Of a DNA stretch of 48,131 nucleotides, positions 1 to 8,617 are shown piece after piece. The notes under the pieces are model-generated. The model saw nothing but the letters and a program-made list of their open reading frames with translations. It had not been told where the DNA came from and did not search any database. Location: positions 1-48,131 of the forward strand of contig JANNMJ010000020.1 of NCBI GenBank assembly GCA_031397815.1. The letters are read 5' to 3'. Every line of letters starts with the position of its first letter. Positions within the stretch are counted from its first letter, which is position 1. This DNA is from JANNMJ01 sp031397815 (GTDB lineage: Bacteria; Bacteroidota; Bacteroidia; Cytophagales; Hymenobacteraceae). Position numbers and translations under genes: made by a program.

Positions 1-47
1 CTGCAGTTTAGCTAGTTTTCTGGTTCGTGAGTTAGTTAAGGACTATC

Positions 48-875
48 ATGCTGAAGGACGGGAAGAAGGCGATGGCAAGGCTTCGTCGGCTCGACGGCTA
101 CGCGCAAAGCCAAGCGCCGCCCGGCATTCGCTTCTTTGTAGCGCCGTGGCTTGAGGCCAATCGGGCTTGGCAGACTGGCAGCAGCAACTCGTACTTCACT
201 TTCCAGCGCGACCAATCCGGCCATCACTTCGGCGGCGGCCTTGCCGTGGAAATGATGCCCTCGCCGAAAATTGGGGTCGGCTTTGGCCTCGGCTTGGTGG
301 AGCTAGGTGGCGGTTACACCGGCACTTACAAAGTGGACGAGTTTTTCAGCAAAACCACCGAAACCTACCGCGTCAGCCGCCAACTGAAGCTGACGTACGT
401 GCGAGCGCCGGTCTATGTGCGGTACACGCCTCACTTGTTCGGGCCGGTGCGCGCCTACCTGCTCGGCGGGCTGGAGCTGGGCTTGCTGATGACTGTCCGG
501 AATTACGGCAGTAAGATTAATGCCGCTGGCGAATCGTACTGGGATGATTACGGGGCGATTGACGGCGCTTTCCTCTGCGGCGCAGGCTTGGAATACTGGC
601 TCAGCGCCAACACGGCCGTGTCGGTGGGCATCCGTTACCGGCACGGGGTGCTTGGCGTCCAGGACTTCCGCCCGCCCCACCCCGATGGTGGCGATTTTCC
701 GTCCGGCTTTCCGTTACGCAGCTACTCGGCACCAGACGAGGTGGACTACCCGGTGCGCAACCGCTCGTTGAGCGTGGAAGTGGGTCTCAAATTCGGCCCG
801 CGCACCGAGCGCGCTAAACTGCGAAACAAGCCGACGGAATCGGCCCCGTCCCAAGCGCCAATTCGCACGATTTAG
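48..875 (+). CDS. Outer-membrane beta-barrel protein, no visible signal peptide
   Basis: A 275-residue protein with the alternating glycine/aromatic strands of a Bacteroidota outer-membrane barrel (for example the GGGLAVEM, GFGLGLVELGGGY and YLLGGLELGLL stretches), a final strand-like VEVGLKFGP, and a proline-rich tail. The substrate or role is unknown. The chosen ATG follows an in-frame TAG at 33-35, so the frame cannot be extended. The first 20 residues are charged and lack a hydrophobic core, whereas mature-looking sequence (AQSQAPPGIRFFVAPW) starts near residue 19. That is odd for an outer-membrane protein. A frameshift upstream, or a start lost beyond the window edge, could explain it. 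It converges on rng across a bidirectional terminator. The barrel assignment is fairly secure; the N-terminus is not. Confidence 0.6.
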   Translation: MLKDGKKAMARLRRLDGYAQSQAPPGIRFFVAPWLEANRAWQTGSSNSYFTFQRDQSGHHFGGGLAVEMMPSPKIGVGFGLGLVELGGGYTGTYKVDEFFSKTTETYRVSRQLKLTYVRAPVYVRYTPHLFGPVRAYLLGGLELGLLMTVRNYGSKINAAGESYWDDYGAIDGAFLCGAGLEYWLSANTAVSVGIRYRHGVLGVQDFRPPHPDGGDFPSGFPLRSYSAPDEVDYPVRNRSLSVEVGLKFGPRTERAKLRNKPTESAPSQAPIRTI

Positions 876-904
876 GCGCGACCGACAGCATCAAAAGCAA
901 AAAC

Positions 905-946
905 GACTGGACGGTGAAGCGAACTTCAACATCCAGTCATTTTTTT
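905..946. terminator. Bidirectional intrinsic terminator
   Basis: The 7-bp arms GACTGGA (905-911) and TCCAGTC (932-938) enclose an inner GAAG/CTTC helix. A T-run follows on the plus strand (940-946) and an A-run precedes it (T-run on the minus strand). It sits between two convergent genes and suits both. Confidence 0.7.
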
Positions 947-978
947 GTACAATTCCGCGAATTTTGTCTGCGCAATTA

Positions 979-2598
979 TTACTCTGTTTCAGCGCCTTCG
1001 AAAACCTCGTCGGGCACTTGGCGTTGTTCGGGGCGTGAGCGGGGCCGCAGCTCGATTTCCTCGCCGCGCTCGTCGGTTATGCGGAAATCGGTGAGGCCGA
1101 GGCTGGTATCTTTCGTCAGCTTTACCCACTTGTAGTACCGCAAGTACCACTTCATCTGCCGACTGATGATGCCTTTCGTGTAGAAGGCGTACAGGAACGG
1201 ATGAACGTGCAGGGTAATGCCCGACTGATTCTGACCGACCAGCAAATCTTCCACGATCCGGTCGATTTCATCGGTCACGAGGATCGACGCGTTGATCGTA
1301 CCCGTGCCGTTGCAGGTCGGGCAAACCTCGCTCGTCACGATGTTCTGCTCCGGCCGCACCCGCTGACGCGTGATCTGCATCAGCCCGAACTTCGAGATCG
1401 GCAGAATGGTAAATCGCGCCCGGTCGTGCTTCATCGCATCCCGAACGGCGTCGAAAACCTTATCGCGGTCCTGCGCGGCGCGCATATCGATGAAGTCGAC
1501 CACCACAATCCCGCCCATATCGCGGAGCCGAAGCTGCCGCGCTACTTCGCGGGCAGCCGTCAGATTGACGGCCACAGCGGTGGCTTCCTGATTGTTCTCG
1601 GCATTCGATTTAGAGCCACTGTTCACGTCGATGACGTGCAGCGCCTCTGTGTGCTCGATGACCAGATACCCGCCGCCCGGTACGCTGACCGTTTTGCCGA
1701 ACAGGCTTTTGAGCTGTTTTTCGATGCCGTGGGCCTCGAAAACTTTCGTTTTGCCGGTGTAGAGCTTCAGAATCCCAATCCGTTCCGGCGCGGCGCGCTG
1801 TAAGTACGTCTTGGTATCCTCAAAAACTTCCGGAGAATCGACGATGATTGAATCGAACGACTCGTTGAGCATATCGCGCAGAATGGACGTCGAGCGCCCC
1901 AACTCGCCGATGATCTTGTCGCGTTCCTTGGCTTGACGCAGCGTGGCGAAGCCCTTTTCCCACGTTTCCACCACCGACCGCATATCCTTATCCAGATCGG
2001 CCACCTCGCGCCCTTCGGCCACAGTGCGTACGATAACACCAAAACCTTCCGGCTTGATGCTCTGAATCAGGCGCTTAAGACGGTCGCGCTCCTGCTTGGA
2101 GATGATTTTCTTCGAGACGCTCACCACGTCCGAAAAAGGCACCAACACGAGATAGCGCCCGGCGAGCGACAGATCGCACGTCAGACGCGGGCCTTTCGTT
2201 GAGATGGGCTCTTTCAGAATCTGGACCAAAAGCGGCTGCCCTTTCTTGAGGACATCTGCCACTTTGCCGAGCTTATCGAGCGGAGTTTCATCGGGGCCGT
2301 AACCCCGGAGCGTAGCCGACTGCGCTTTACCGCGCCGCACATCGGTTACGAATCGGTCGAGAACGAGGAATTGCTCTCCCAGATCGCCGTAATGCAGAAA
2401 CGCATCCTTTTCGTAGCCAATGTCTACGAAGGCGGCGTTGAGGCCGGGCATGACTTTCTTGACGGTGCCCAAGAAAATGTCGCCTACTGCGTACGGGGTA
2501 TCCCGGCTATCGAGATGATACTCGACTAGCCGCTTATCCTGCAGTAAGGCGATGCGCTCCCCGTCCAGAGTGGACGTAATTATCAGCTCGTTGCTCAC
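979..2598 (-). CDS. rng: Ribonuclease G/E family endoribonuclease
   Basis: A 539-residue single-strand-specific endoribonuclease, acting in RNA processing and decay in the cytoplasm. It has an S1 RNA-binding domain near residues 37-75 (GDIFLGTVKKVMPGLNAAFV), the catalytic DVNSGS motif with Asp325, the second acidic motif VVVDFIDMR (Asp368/Asp371), and the zinc-link-like CPTCNGTG segment. The length fits the short RNase G form common in Bacteroidota, without the RNase E scaffold. I place the start at GTG 2598 because homologs begin SNELII; the 44 residues available upstream are low-complexity and unlike the family. It is neighbour to the HU protein and mutY, a gene order seen across the phylum. 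Confidence 0.93.
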   Translation of the reverse strand: MSNELIITSTLDGERIALLQDKRLVEYHLDSRDTPYAVGDIFLGTVKKVMPGLNAAFVDIGYEKDAFLHYGDLGEQFLVLDRFVTDVRRGKAQSATLRGYGPDETPLDKLGKVADVLKKGQPLLVQILKEPISTKGPRLTCDLSLAGRYLVLVPFSDVVSVSKKIISKQERDRLKRLIQSIKPEGFGVIVRTVAEGREVADLDKDMRSVVETWEKGFATLRQAKERDKIIGELGRSTSILRDMLNESFDSIIVDSPEVFEDTKTYLQRAAPERIGILKLYTGKTKVFEAHGIEKQLKSLFGKTVSVPGGGYLVIEHTEALHVIDVNSGSKSNAENNQEATAVAVNLTAAREVARQLRLRDMGGIVVVDFIDMRAAQDRDKVFDAVRDAMKHDRARFTILPISKFGLMQITRQRVRPEQNIVTSEVCPTCNGTGTINASILVTDEIDRIVEDLLVGQNQSGITLHVHPFLYAFYTKGIISRQMKWYLRYYKWVKLTKDTSLGLTDFRITDERGEEIELRPRSRPEQRQVPDEVFEGAETE

Positions 2599-2652
2599 GT
2601 AGGCACGGTTGGCTGGAAGGATAGAATGAGACGCGCGGAGCCGCGTCCGACC

Positions 2653-2684
2653 CGAAGATAGGTTGGGCGGACCGCGAAAAACAA
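2653..2684 (-). promoter_or_regulatory. Candidate promoter of rng
   Basis: On the minus strand TTG (2682-2684), a 21-bp spacer and TATCTTCG (2653-2660) resemble the Bacteroidota TTG/TAnnTTTG promoter with one mismatch in the -7 box. It would start transcription about 50 bases before the GTG of rng and downstream of the longer open frame, which supports the short start. Confidence 0.4.
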
Positions 2685-2793
2685 CCGGGAGGCGATGTGG
2701 AACGAACGAACCTAGCCGGTAAGCCGGCACGGACTGCTGCCGCCATTCCAGCCACCGAAGTGGCCGGCGCGGCAGCAGCCCGCACGAAGAAGC

Positions 2794-2883
2794 TTACTTC
2801 TTCTTGTGGCGGTTCTTGCGCAGACGTTTCTTGCGCTTGTGGGTTGCGATCTTATGACGCTTTCTTTTCTTACCGCAGGGCAT
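2794..2883 (-). CDS. Small basic AURKAIP1/COX24-type ribosomal protein
   Basis: A 29-residue protein (MPCGKKRKRHKIATHKRKKR and nine more residues) made almost only of Lys, Arg and His. This exact type of mini-protein is annotated throughout Bacteroidota as an AURKAIP1/COX24-domain protein, related to mitochondrial small-subunit protein mS38, and is expected to bind rRNA in the ribosome. The ATG at 2883 is chosen because everything upstream in frame is unlike the family. It lies between the TPR gene and rng on the same strand. Genes this short are easily missed. The family match is strong; the ribosomal location is from knowledge of the family. Confidence 0.85.
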   Translation of the reverse strand: MPCGKKRKRHKIATHKRKKRLRKNRHKKK

Positions 2884-2956
2884 ACCTGTAAGGCTGAGAG
2901 TGAAAAATGAGGATACGATTCGGGTCAACGACCCCCGCGGCTTTCCGAAGGGGCCG

Positions 2957-2964
2957 CAAAGGTC
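2957..2964 (-). promoter_or_regulatory. Possible -7 box for the mini ribosomal protein
   Basis: GACCTTTG followed by CGGCCC on the minus strand differs by one base from TAnnTTTG and resembles the -7 region in front of rpsU in this window (TACCTTTGCGGCCC). No clear TTG lies at the usual distance upstream, so the call is weak. Confidence 0.3.
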
Positions 2965-2988
2965 GGGAAAATCCGGCATATTGCCGCA

Positions 2989-3918
2989 CTACTTCGGCAA
3001 CTTCGCCAATTCCTGCTCCACCGAAGCGCGCAATTGCGGGTCGGGGGAGAGGGCGAGCGTCTGCTCGAAAGCGGTTCGGGCCTCGGCCGCTTTACCCAGC
3101 TGGGCAAGCGTGACGCCGAGGTAAAAATGCCCATTGAGGTTTTTGGGGTGCGCTTTTACCAGTTCCTGGAAGCGCCCCACGGCCTTATCGGTCTGCCCCG
3201 ATTGCATCGAAAGCATGCCGATATTGTAAAGCGCCAGCTCGTTGCTGGGGTCGGCGGCGAGGACTTCGCGAAGCAGAAAAATTCCTTGCATCGGCTGCGG
3301 ACTCGCCACGTATGTCATCGCCAAATTGGTTTTGGCGCGCAGATTCGTGGGGTTCGCCTTCAATACCTCTTGGTATAAGGTCTGCGTTTTCTTGCTGAGC
3401 TGCTCGCCGCGCTGCGGAGTGGCGGCAAAGCCGAAGGCCTCGAAGTACTGGTCGGCGGCTAGCTGGGTGTACTTCTCGCCGGGCCGCGCGAGGGCAGCCT
3501 GCTCGTAGTAATAGCCAGCCGAATCGTAGAGCTGGGCTTGGGCGAACTTGCCCGCCAGCTCGGCCGCACGGCCCGCCCGACTAGCGGGGAACGTTTCGGC
3601 CCGGAAAGCGGCCCGAAGCTTCGATAGCTCCTGCCGATCAGTCGCTGACAGCTCGCGGTGCGGATGTTCGGGACTGGCGGCGGCGGGGTCAGCGGCCGTG
3701 GAAGCGACCGGGTGATCGGGGGTACCGTCGCCGTCGTGGTCGTGATCCGCTTCGCCGGAAGCTTCCACGGCCGGTGCCGTACCGCCATCGCGGTTGGCAC
3801 CGGCCGTGGAAGGGGCTCCGGGTTTGCTGGTGTTACGAATGATGCCTTTAGGCAGAGCCAGTAGGCCGGCAGCTGCCGCTATGGCTACTCCCACGACGAG
3901 CAATTGGGGGCGCTTCAT
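2989..3918 (-). CDS. Membrane-anchored tetratricopeptide-repeat protein
   Basis: 309 residues. An N-terminal hydrophobic segment (about residues 7-22) after MKRPQ looks like a signal anchor. Next comes a flexible Ala/Asp/His-rich linker with the acidic stretch HDHDGDGTPDH, then a helical domain. At least three tetratricopeptide repeats can be read near the C-terminus (LRAKTNLAMTYV, LALYNIGMLSMQ, LNGHFYLGVTLAQ, each followed by A-x-x-x-F or L-x-E-x-L helices). TPRs bind other proteins; the partner is unknown. It lies 57 bases downstream of the HU-type gene on the same strand and is probably co-transcribed with it. The start is the only ATG before the hydrophobic segment. Confidence 0.85.
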   Translation of the reverse strand: MKRPQLLVVGVAIAAAAGLLALPKGIIRNTSKPGAPSTAGANRDGGTAPAVEASGEADHDHDGDGTPDHPVASTAADPAAASPEHPHRELSATDRQELSKLRAAFRAETFPASRAGRAAELAGKFAQAQLYDSAGYYYEQAALARPGEKYTQLAADQYFEAFGFAATPQRGEQLSKKTQTLYQEVLKANPTNLRAKTNLAMTYVASPQPMQGIFLLREVLAADPSNELALYNIGMLSMQSGQTDKAVGRFQELVKAHPKNLNGHFYLGVTLAQLGKAAEARTAFEQTLALSPDPQLRASVEQELAKLPK

Positions 3919-3975
3919 CGTGGAAAGCAGAAAACAGGGGAGTCAGACACGGGCAACACCATCAACAACCGACGT

Positions 3976-4293
3976 TTACTCAACCGGCATCTTCTCCGCC
4001 GACTCGACGATCTTATCGCTCGCCTTGACGGCTTTCATGAACGACTTGGCCGGCTTGAACGACGGAATGAAGTGCTCTTCGATGATCAGCGAAGTGTTCT
4101 TCGAAATATTGCGGGCCACCTTACGGGCACGCTTCTTATTCACAAAAGAGCCGAATCCACGGACATAGATATTGTTACCGTCGACCATCGAGTCCTTCAC
4201 CACGGTGAAGAATGCCTCTACGGCGGTAGTCACATCGGCCTTCTCCAGGCCGGTCTTGTCCGAAATCTCGGCGATGATCTCTGCTTTAGTCAC
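3976..4293 (-). CDS. HU/IHF-family DNA-binding protein
   Basis: A 105-residue nucleoid protein that bends and compacts DNA as a dimer. The family layout is clear: helical N-terminus MTKAEIIAEISDKTGLEKADV, the signature VRGFGSFVNKKRARKVARN leading into the DNA-binding beta-arm, and the C-terminal helix PSFKPAKSFMKAVK. In E. coli-type HU the arm carries an RNP motif; here the equivalent is RNISKNTSLIIEEH, as in Bacteroidota HU proteins. The C-terminus is about ten residues longer than classical 90-residue HU. A consensus promoter lies about 90 bases upstream. It belongs to the conserved rng/HU/mutY neighbourhood. Confidence 0.93.
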   Translation of the reverse strand: MTKAEIIAEISDKTGLEKADVTTAVEAFFTVVKDSMVDGNNIYVRGFGSFVNKKRARKVARNISKNTSLIIEEHFIPSFKPAKSFMKAVKASDKIVESAEKMPVE

Positions 4294-4381
4294 GCTGAAC
4301 GGGAATTTTGAAAGGTTGATTGAAAAACCGGGTGGCTAAGCCATTGACCGGCAAAGGGTTCGATTTCAGGAAATCGGGCTG

Positions 4382-4412
4382 CAAAAGTACGCCACCACAT
4401 TGGGCCAGACAA
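4382..4412 (-). promoter_or_regulatory. Consensus Bacteroidota promoter of the HU gene
   Basis: Minus strand: TTG (4410-4412), 20-bp spacer, TACTTTTG (4382-4389), a perfect match to TTG-N19/20-TAnnTTTG. The predicted leader is roughly 80 bases and would serve the HU gene and the TPR gene behind it. Confidence 0.75.
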
Positions 4413-4497
4413 CCGAACCCGGCTATTTGGTTTCATCGCCCCCGGCGAAGGCATTCGGATTGCTGTCAGCCGGTTGAAAAAATTGTACAATCCCGCG

Positions 4498-4527
4498 TTG
4501 ATGCGCAGTACTGTACGCGTATATTTC
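4498..4527 (+). promoter_or_regulatory. Promoter of the large adhesin gene
   Basis: Plus strand: TTG (4498-4500), 19-bp spacer, TATATTTC (4520-4527), seven of eight positions of the TAnnTTTG class with exact spacing. It is divergent from the HU promoter, the two -33 elements being about 85 bases apart. Confidence 0.6.
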
Positions 4528-4600
4528 GGCCGCAAATAGCGTTTTGGCGCACTTGCAACGACTCTTTGTGCATTTTTTCTTTCCATTTCATCATTTTCCA

Positions 4601-7600
4601 GTGAAAAACCTTTTACTCACTAGGTTCTCACCCATCATTCAGCGGTTTTTGCTGAGTCTGATGACTTTGCTGCTGCCCGGCATTTTGTTGGCGGCACCGG
4701 TTGTCAGCTCCTTCGCACCGACGAGCGGGGTTGTAGGTACCTCTGTCACGATTACCGGCACCGGCTTCACGGGTGTCACGGGCGTCCGTTTCAACGCCAC
4801 CAATGCGGTGTCGTTCACGGTGAACTCGACGACCAGCATTACCGCTGTAGTGCCGACCGGCGCTACTTCCGGTCGGGTGCGGGTGCTGTCGTCGGGCGGA
4901 AATGGCGTTAGCGCCACCAATTTCACGGTGCTTCAGCCGCCGACCATCACCACGTTCACGCCGGCTACGGCGCGCGTTGGGCAGACGGTTACGGTGAACG
5001 GCACTCGGTTCGCGGGCATCACCAACGTGTCGCTCAACGGGCTGACCTTGGCGTATACGTTCGTCAGCACCGCCCGTATCACGTTTGTGGTGCCGAGCGG
5101 CGCTACCAGCGGGTTCATCACGATTACCACGCCGGACGGTACGGCCACCAGCGCCACCCAGTTCGTGGTGCTGCCGGATGCGCCGACCGTAACCTCGTTC
5201 TCGCCGGGCAGCGGGGCCGAGGGCTTCACTTCTGTCACGATTACGGGCACCAACTTCCTGGATGCTTCAGAAGTGCGGTTCGCTACCACTTCAGCCGCCG
5301 TCTACACGGTCAACTCTGCTACCAGCATTACCGCTACGGTGCCAGTAGGCGCTATCACGGGCCGAATTCGGGTGGTGACACCCGGTGGGACCGGCGTGAG
5401 CGCCACGAACTTCCGGATCGTAGCAGCTCCGACGATTACGTCGTTCGCCCCAGCGGCGGGAGCTATCGGCTCGACGGTGGTCATTCAGGGCACCAACTTC
5501 GTGAACGTATCGGGCGTGAGCTTCAACGGCACCGCCGCTAGCACGTTCACGGTCAATGGCACGGCGACGCGAATCACGGTTACAGTACCGGCCGGTACTA
5601 CCTCCGGAACAATTTCGGTCACCACCCCGAGCGGCTCTTTCAACAGCGCGGGCACGTTCACGGTCAACGCCGCCGCTCCTACCCTGCTGAGCTTCACGCC
5701 TTCTTCGGGGGTGCGGCCGGTTGGCGCTACGCTCGGCACGCTGGTAACGGTCAATGGTGCCAACTACATCAGCGGCGCGGGCAACACGTTGGTTTACTTC
5801 AACAGCGCTTCAGGCCCGATTGCGGGTACCAACCAAGCCTTCGTCAGCGCGACCCGCGTGCGGGCACGCGTCCCAGCCGGTGCTATCAGCGGCCCGCTGA
5901 CGGTGACCACGGCGAACGGCTCGGCCGTTAGCTCGGCCTCGTTCACCGTGACCTTGCCGAATGCTTTGCCGACGATCACGGCGGTTCCGGCGCAGCGCGG
6001 TTGCGCTAACTCGATACTGGCCGTGAATTTCACGGTAGGCGATGCTGAAACCGCCTCCGGCGACCTGGTTGTCACTAGCTCGTTCAGCGGCTCGACGGTG
6101 GTTATCGACCCCAATGCCGGTGGCTTGGGCAGTGAGCGGACCGCTGTCATCGAAGCTGGCGACGCTACGTTCGGCGGCACCAGCAGCGTGACCCTCACCG
6201 TGACCGACGGAGCCGGCCAAACCGCCAGCACTACGTTTAACGTGGTTTTTGATGGTTCGATTTCCGTGGAAGCCGGTTCCGACCAGACGCTCTTCGCGAA
6301 CCAGCCGGTCAGCCTGAGCGGCTTTGCAACCGGCAGCCCCGACTTGCTGTGGACGACCGACGGAAGCGGCTCGTTCGACAACGCGAACGCCGCTGTGACC
6401 AACTACAACCCGTCGCAGGCTGATTACCTCGCCGGAACGGTGCTACTGACCCTGACCGGCTCACCCGCCAGCGGCAGCCAGTGCGCCGGTGCCAGCGATG
6501 CGGTGCTCGTTTCCTTCGTGCGGCCGGATATCATCGTGGTCGGCGAGCAGGATTTGAGCGGCATCTACGGAAACGTCCTCATCACCGGCGGCGGGGTGGC
6601 AAACCTCGTGGGCGCGCTCGACATCTCGGGCAGCCTGAGCGTGCAATCGGGCAGCTCGCTCGTGGGCGGCGGCTCTTGCCAGCCGATCACCGGTAGCGGT
6701 TCTTTCGAGCTGGAAGCCGGTGCCACCATCAGCATCTGCCACCCACAGGGCATCGCGGCAAGCGGCGCACTGGGTCAGATCCGGACGACGGGCACGCGCA
6801 TCTTCAATGCGGCTGCTAACTATACGTACGCTGGCACGGCGGGCGCGCAACAGTCGGGCACGGGGGTTCCAATGAACCTGACGGGTACGCTGACCGTCAA
6901 CAATGCCAGCGGTGTTGACCTGACGAGCAACGTCGGCATCAACCGGCTGCTGGTACTCGCGAACGGCGACCTGCGCCTTGGCGACGGCAACCTGACGATT
7001 GCTTCGAACGCCACCGGCACGGGTATGGTGGTGAACACGGGCGGCGTGGTGAGCGGCTCGGCGACTGTCCAGCGCTACATCAGCCCAACGTTCAGCACCG
7101 GGCTCGGCTACCGCCACTTGAGCGCGCCGGTTGTGAACACGTCGTTCTCCGACCTGGCTACCGCTGGTTTCACACCTGTAGTCAACTCGGCTTACAACAC
7201 CGCTCCAAACCCACTATCGGTTACGCCATACCCGAACATCTTCGGGTTCGATGAGACCCGCTTTCCGGCTTCGGCAGATTTCACGAGAGGCTACTTCTCG
7301 CCGACTTCGGTGGTGCAGCCAATGGTATCGGGCGTGGGCTACTCGGTGTACATGACGGGTGCTTCGACCCCGAACTTCGTCGGTACGCTCGGCAACGGCA
7401 CCTTTACCCGTACGGGTCTGACGCGCACCGGTAGCTTCCTGGCGGCTGGTCAGAAATCGGGCTGGCATATGCTCGGCAACCCCTACCCATCGCCTATCGA
7501 TTGGGATTTGGTGACCGTCCCCGCCGGGATGAGCACCGCCGTGAGCGTCTTCCGCTCGACGGGCGGCAGCAACGGCTCTTACGTGACCTACACGAACGGC

Positions 7601-8416
7601 GTCGGCACGCCGGGCACCGACCTGATCGGCCTCGGCCAAGGCTTCTTCGTGCGGGTGACCGGCAGCGGCCCCGTCGATTTCACCTTCACCAACGCGTGCC
7701 GCCTGACCTCCTACGCCAATGCCGCCGTGTACCGCACGGCGCAGGACATCCGTCCGCTGGTGGCAATGGCGCTCCGCGCTGCTACTGCTCCGGCCGCTGA
7801 AGCTGCGGAAGCCACGGTTTACTTCCAGGACGGCGCTTCGGCCGGTTACGATGAAAGCTTCGACGGTGCCCGTCCGGGCCGCAACATCGGGGTGCCAACG
7901 CTGGCATCGGTAGTAGCCGGGGAAGAGCTGGCCGTCAATGGCTTGCCTACGACGGCGCTGGAAGCTGGCACGACGGTTTCGCTCCTCGTGGATGTGCCGA
8001 AAGCGGGTACGTACGTATTCGAAGTGGGTCAGCTCCGCCACGTGAACGCGCCGGTGTACCTGACCGATGCCGTCACCGGCACCGTGCAGCCCCTCACCGC
8101 CGACGCGCGCTACACGTTCACCACCGCCACGGCTGGTGAGCAAGTGGGCCGCTTCGCGCTGCGCTTCGGCGCGGCTCCGGCAGCCACCAACGCCACGACC
8201 CTGACCCTCTGGCCGAACCCAGCCCAGGACCGCGTGCAAGTGACCCTGAGCGGCACCGCGAAAGAACTGACCGTGTTCGACGCCGTTGGGCGCGTCGTCC
8301 GGACGTTGGCGTTGGCGGCTGGTCAAACGTCGGCTTCGTTCGATGTACGCGGGCTGCCAGCCGGTGTTTACTCGGTACGCGGTGGTGCCGCAATGGCCCG
8401 CTTGGTCGTTGAGTAA
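4601..8416 (+). CDS. Giant T9SS-secreted adhesin with five IPT/TIG domains
   Basis: A 1271-residue surface protein. Residues 1-31 form a signal peptide (hydrophobic FLLSLMTLLLPGILLAAP). Five tandem IPT/TIG immunoglobulin-like domains follow at about 32-111, 112-192, 193-275, 276-356 and 357-455, each with the pattern TSFxPxxGxxGxxVTIxGxxF and a closing VP-x-GA-x-SG-x-I-x-V-T. Then come a PKD/cadherin-like region (about 460-640), a repeat-rich beta region, and from about 1200 a type A T9SS sorting domain (LWPNPAQDRVQV, FDAVGRVVRTL, GLPAGVYSVR). The protein should be exported by Sec, crossed through T9SS and attached at the cell surface; adhesion is inferred from the domains. GTG 4601 is preferred over ATG 4544 because the signal peptide then starts with KNLLLTRF. 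It separates the HU gene from mutY. Confidence 0.88.
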   Translation: MKNLLLTRFSPIIQRFLLSLMTLLLPGILLAAPVVSSFAPTSGVVGTSVTITGTGFTGVTGVRFNATNAVSFTVNSTTSITAVVPTGATSGRVRVLSSGGNGVSATNFTVLQPPTITTFTPATARVGQTVTVNGTRFAGITNVSLNGLTLAYTFVSTARITFVVPSGATSGFITITTPDGTATSATQFVVLPDAPTVTSFSPGSGAEGFTSVTITGTNFLDASEVRFATTSAAVYTVNSATSITATVPVGAITGRIRVVTPGGTGVSATNFRIVAAPTITSFAPAAGAIGSTVVIQGTNFVNVSGVSFNGTAASTFTVNGTATRITVTVPAGTTSGTISVTTPSGSFNSAGTFTVNAAAPTLLSFTPSSGVRPVGATLGTLVTVNGANYISGAGNTLVYFNSASGPIAGTNQAFVSATRVRARVPAGAISGPLTVTTANGSAVSSASFTVTLPNALPTITAVPAQRGCANSILAVNFTVGDAETASGDLVVTSSFSGSTVVIDPNAGGLGSERTAVIEAGDATFGGTSSVTLTVTDGAGQTASTTFNVVFDGSISVEAGSDQTLFANQPVSLSGFATGSPDLLWTTDGSGSFDNANAAVTNYNPSQADYLAGTVLLTLTGSPASGSQCAGASDAVLVSFVRPDIIVVGEQDLSGIYGNVLITGGGVANLVGALDISGSLSVQSGSSLVGGGSCQPITGSGSFELEAGATISICHPQGIAASGALGQIRTTGTRIFNAAANYTYAGTAGAQQSGTGVPMNLTGTLTVNNASGVDLTSNVGINRLLVLANGDLRLGDGNLTIASNATGTGMVVNTGGVVSGSATVQRYISPTFSTGLGYRHLSAPVVNTSFSDLATAGFTPVVNSAYNTAPNPLSVTPYPNIFGFDETRFPASADFTRGYFSPTSVVQPMVSGVGYSVYMTGASTPNFVGTLGNGTFTRTGLTRTGSFLAAGQKSGWHMLGNPYPSPIDWDLVTVPAGMSTAVSVFRSTGGSNGSYVTYTNGVGTPGTDLIGLGQGFFVRVTGSGPVDFTFTNACRLTSYANAAVYRTAQDIRPLVAMALRAATAPAAEAAEATVYFQDGASAGYDESFDGARPGRNIGVPTLASVVAGEELAVNGLPTTALEAGTTVSLLVDVPKAGTYVFEVGQLRHVNAPVYLTDAVTGTVQPLTADARYTFTTATAGEQVGRFALRFGAAPAATNATTLTLWPNPAQDRVQVTLSGTAKELTVFDAVGRVVRTLALAAGQTSASFDVRGLPAGVYSVRGGAAMARLVVE

Positions 8417-8477
8417 GCATTCGATGAGCACACCGGCTGACTGGCCTTTCAGGTAAATTTCAGTCGATGTAAATTTG

Positions 8478-8519
8478 AAAAAACCTCCGTTCGGCTCAGG
8501 CCGGATGGGGGTTTTTTTG
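8478..8519 (+). terminator. Intrinsic terminator after the adhesin gene
   Basis: A hairpin with arms around AACCTCCGTTCGGC and GCCGGATGGGGGTT (several G-T pairs), loop TCAG, is followed by a run of seven T (8512-8518). Confidence 0.72.
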
Positions 8520-8617
8520 TTGATTTCCGTCTTCTCCAGCCGAATGAGAATCCGCCGTCGGTTGTTGCTGATGAACACTAACGCTTCCCGCGCTCCGCCG
8601 CCTTCCGTATCGATTTG

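Noticed and set aside
2599..2730. Longer N-terminus for RNase G (ATG 2730)
   Set aside because: Extra 44 residues are low-complexity, and a promoter candidate lies inside this stretch.
7214..8578. 454-residue antisense open frame inside the adhesin gene
   Set aside because: Arg/Ala/His-rich composition without domains; it mirrors the GC-rich codons of the clear adhesin on the other strand.
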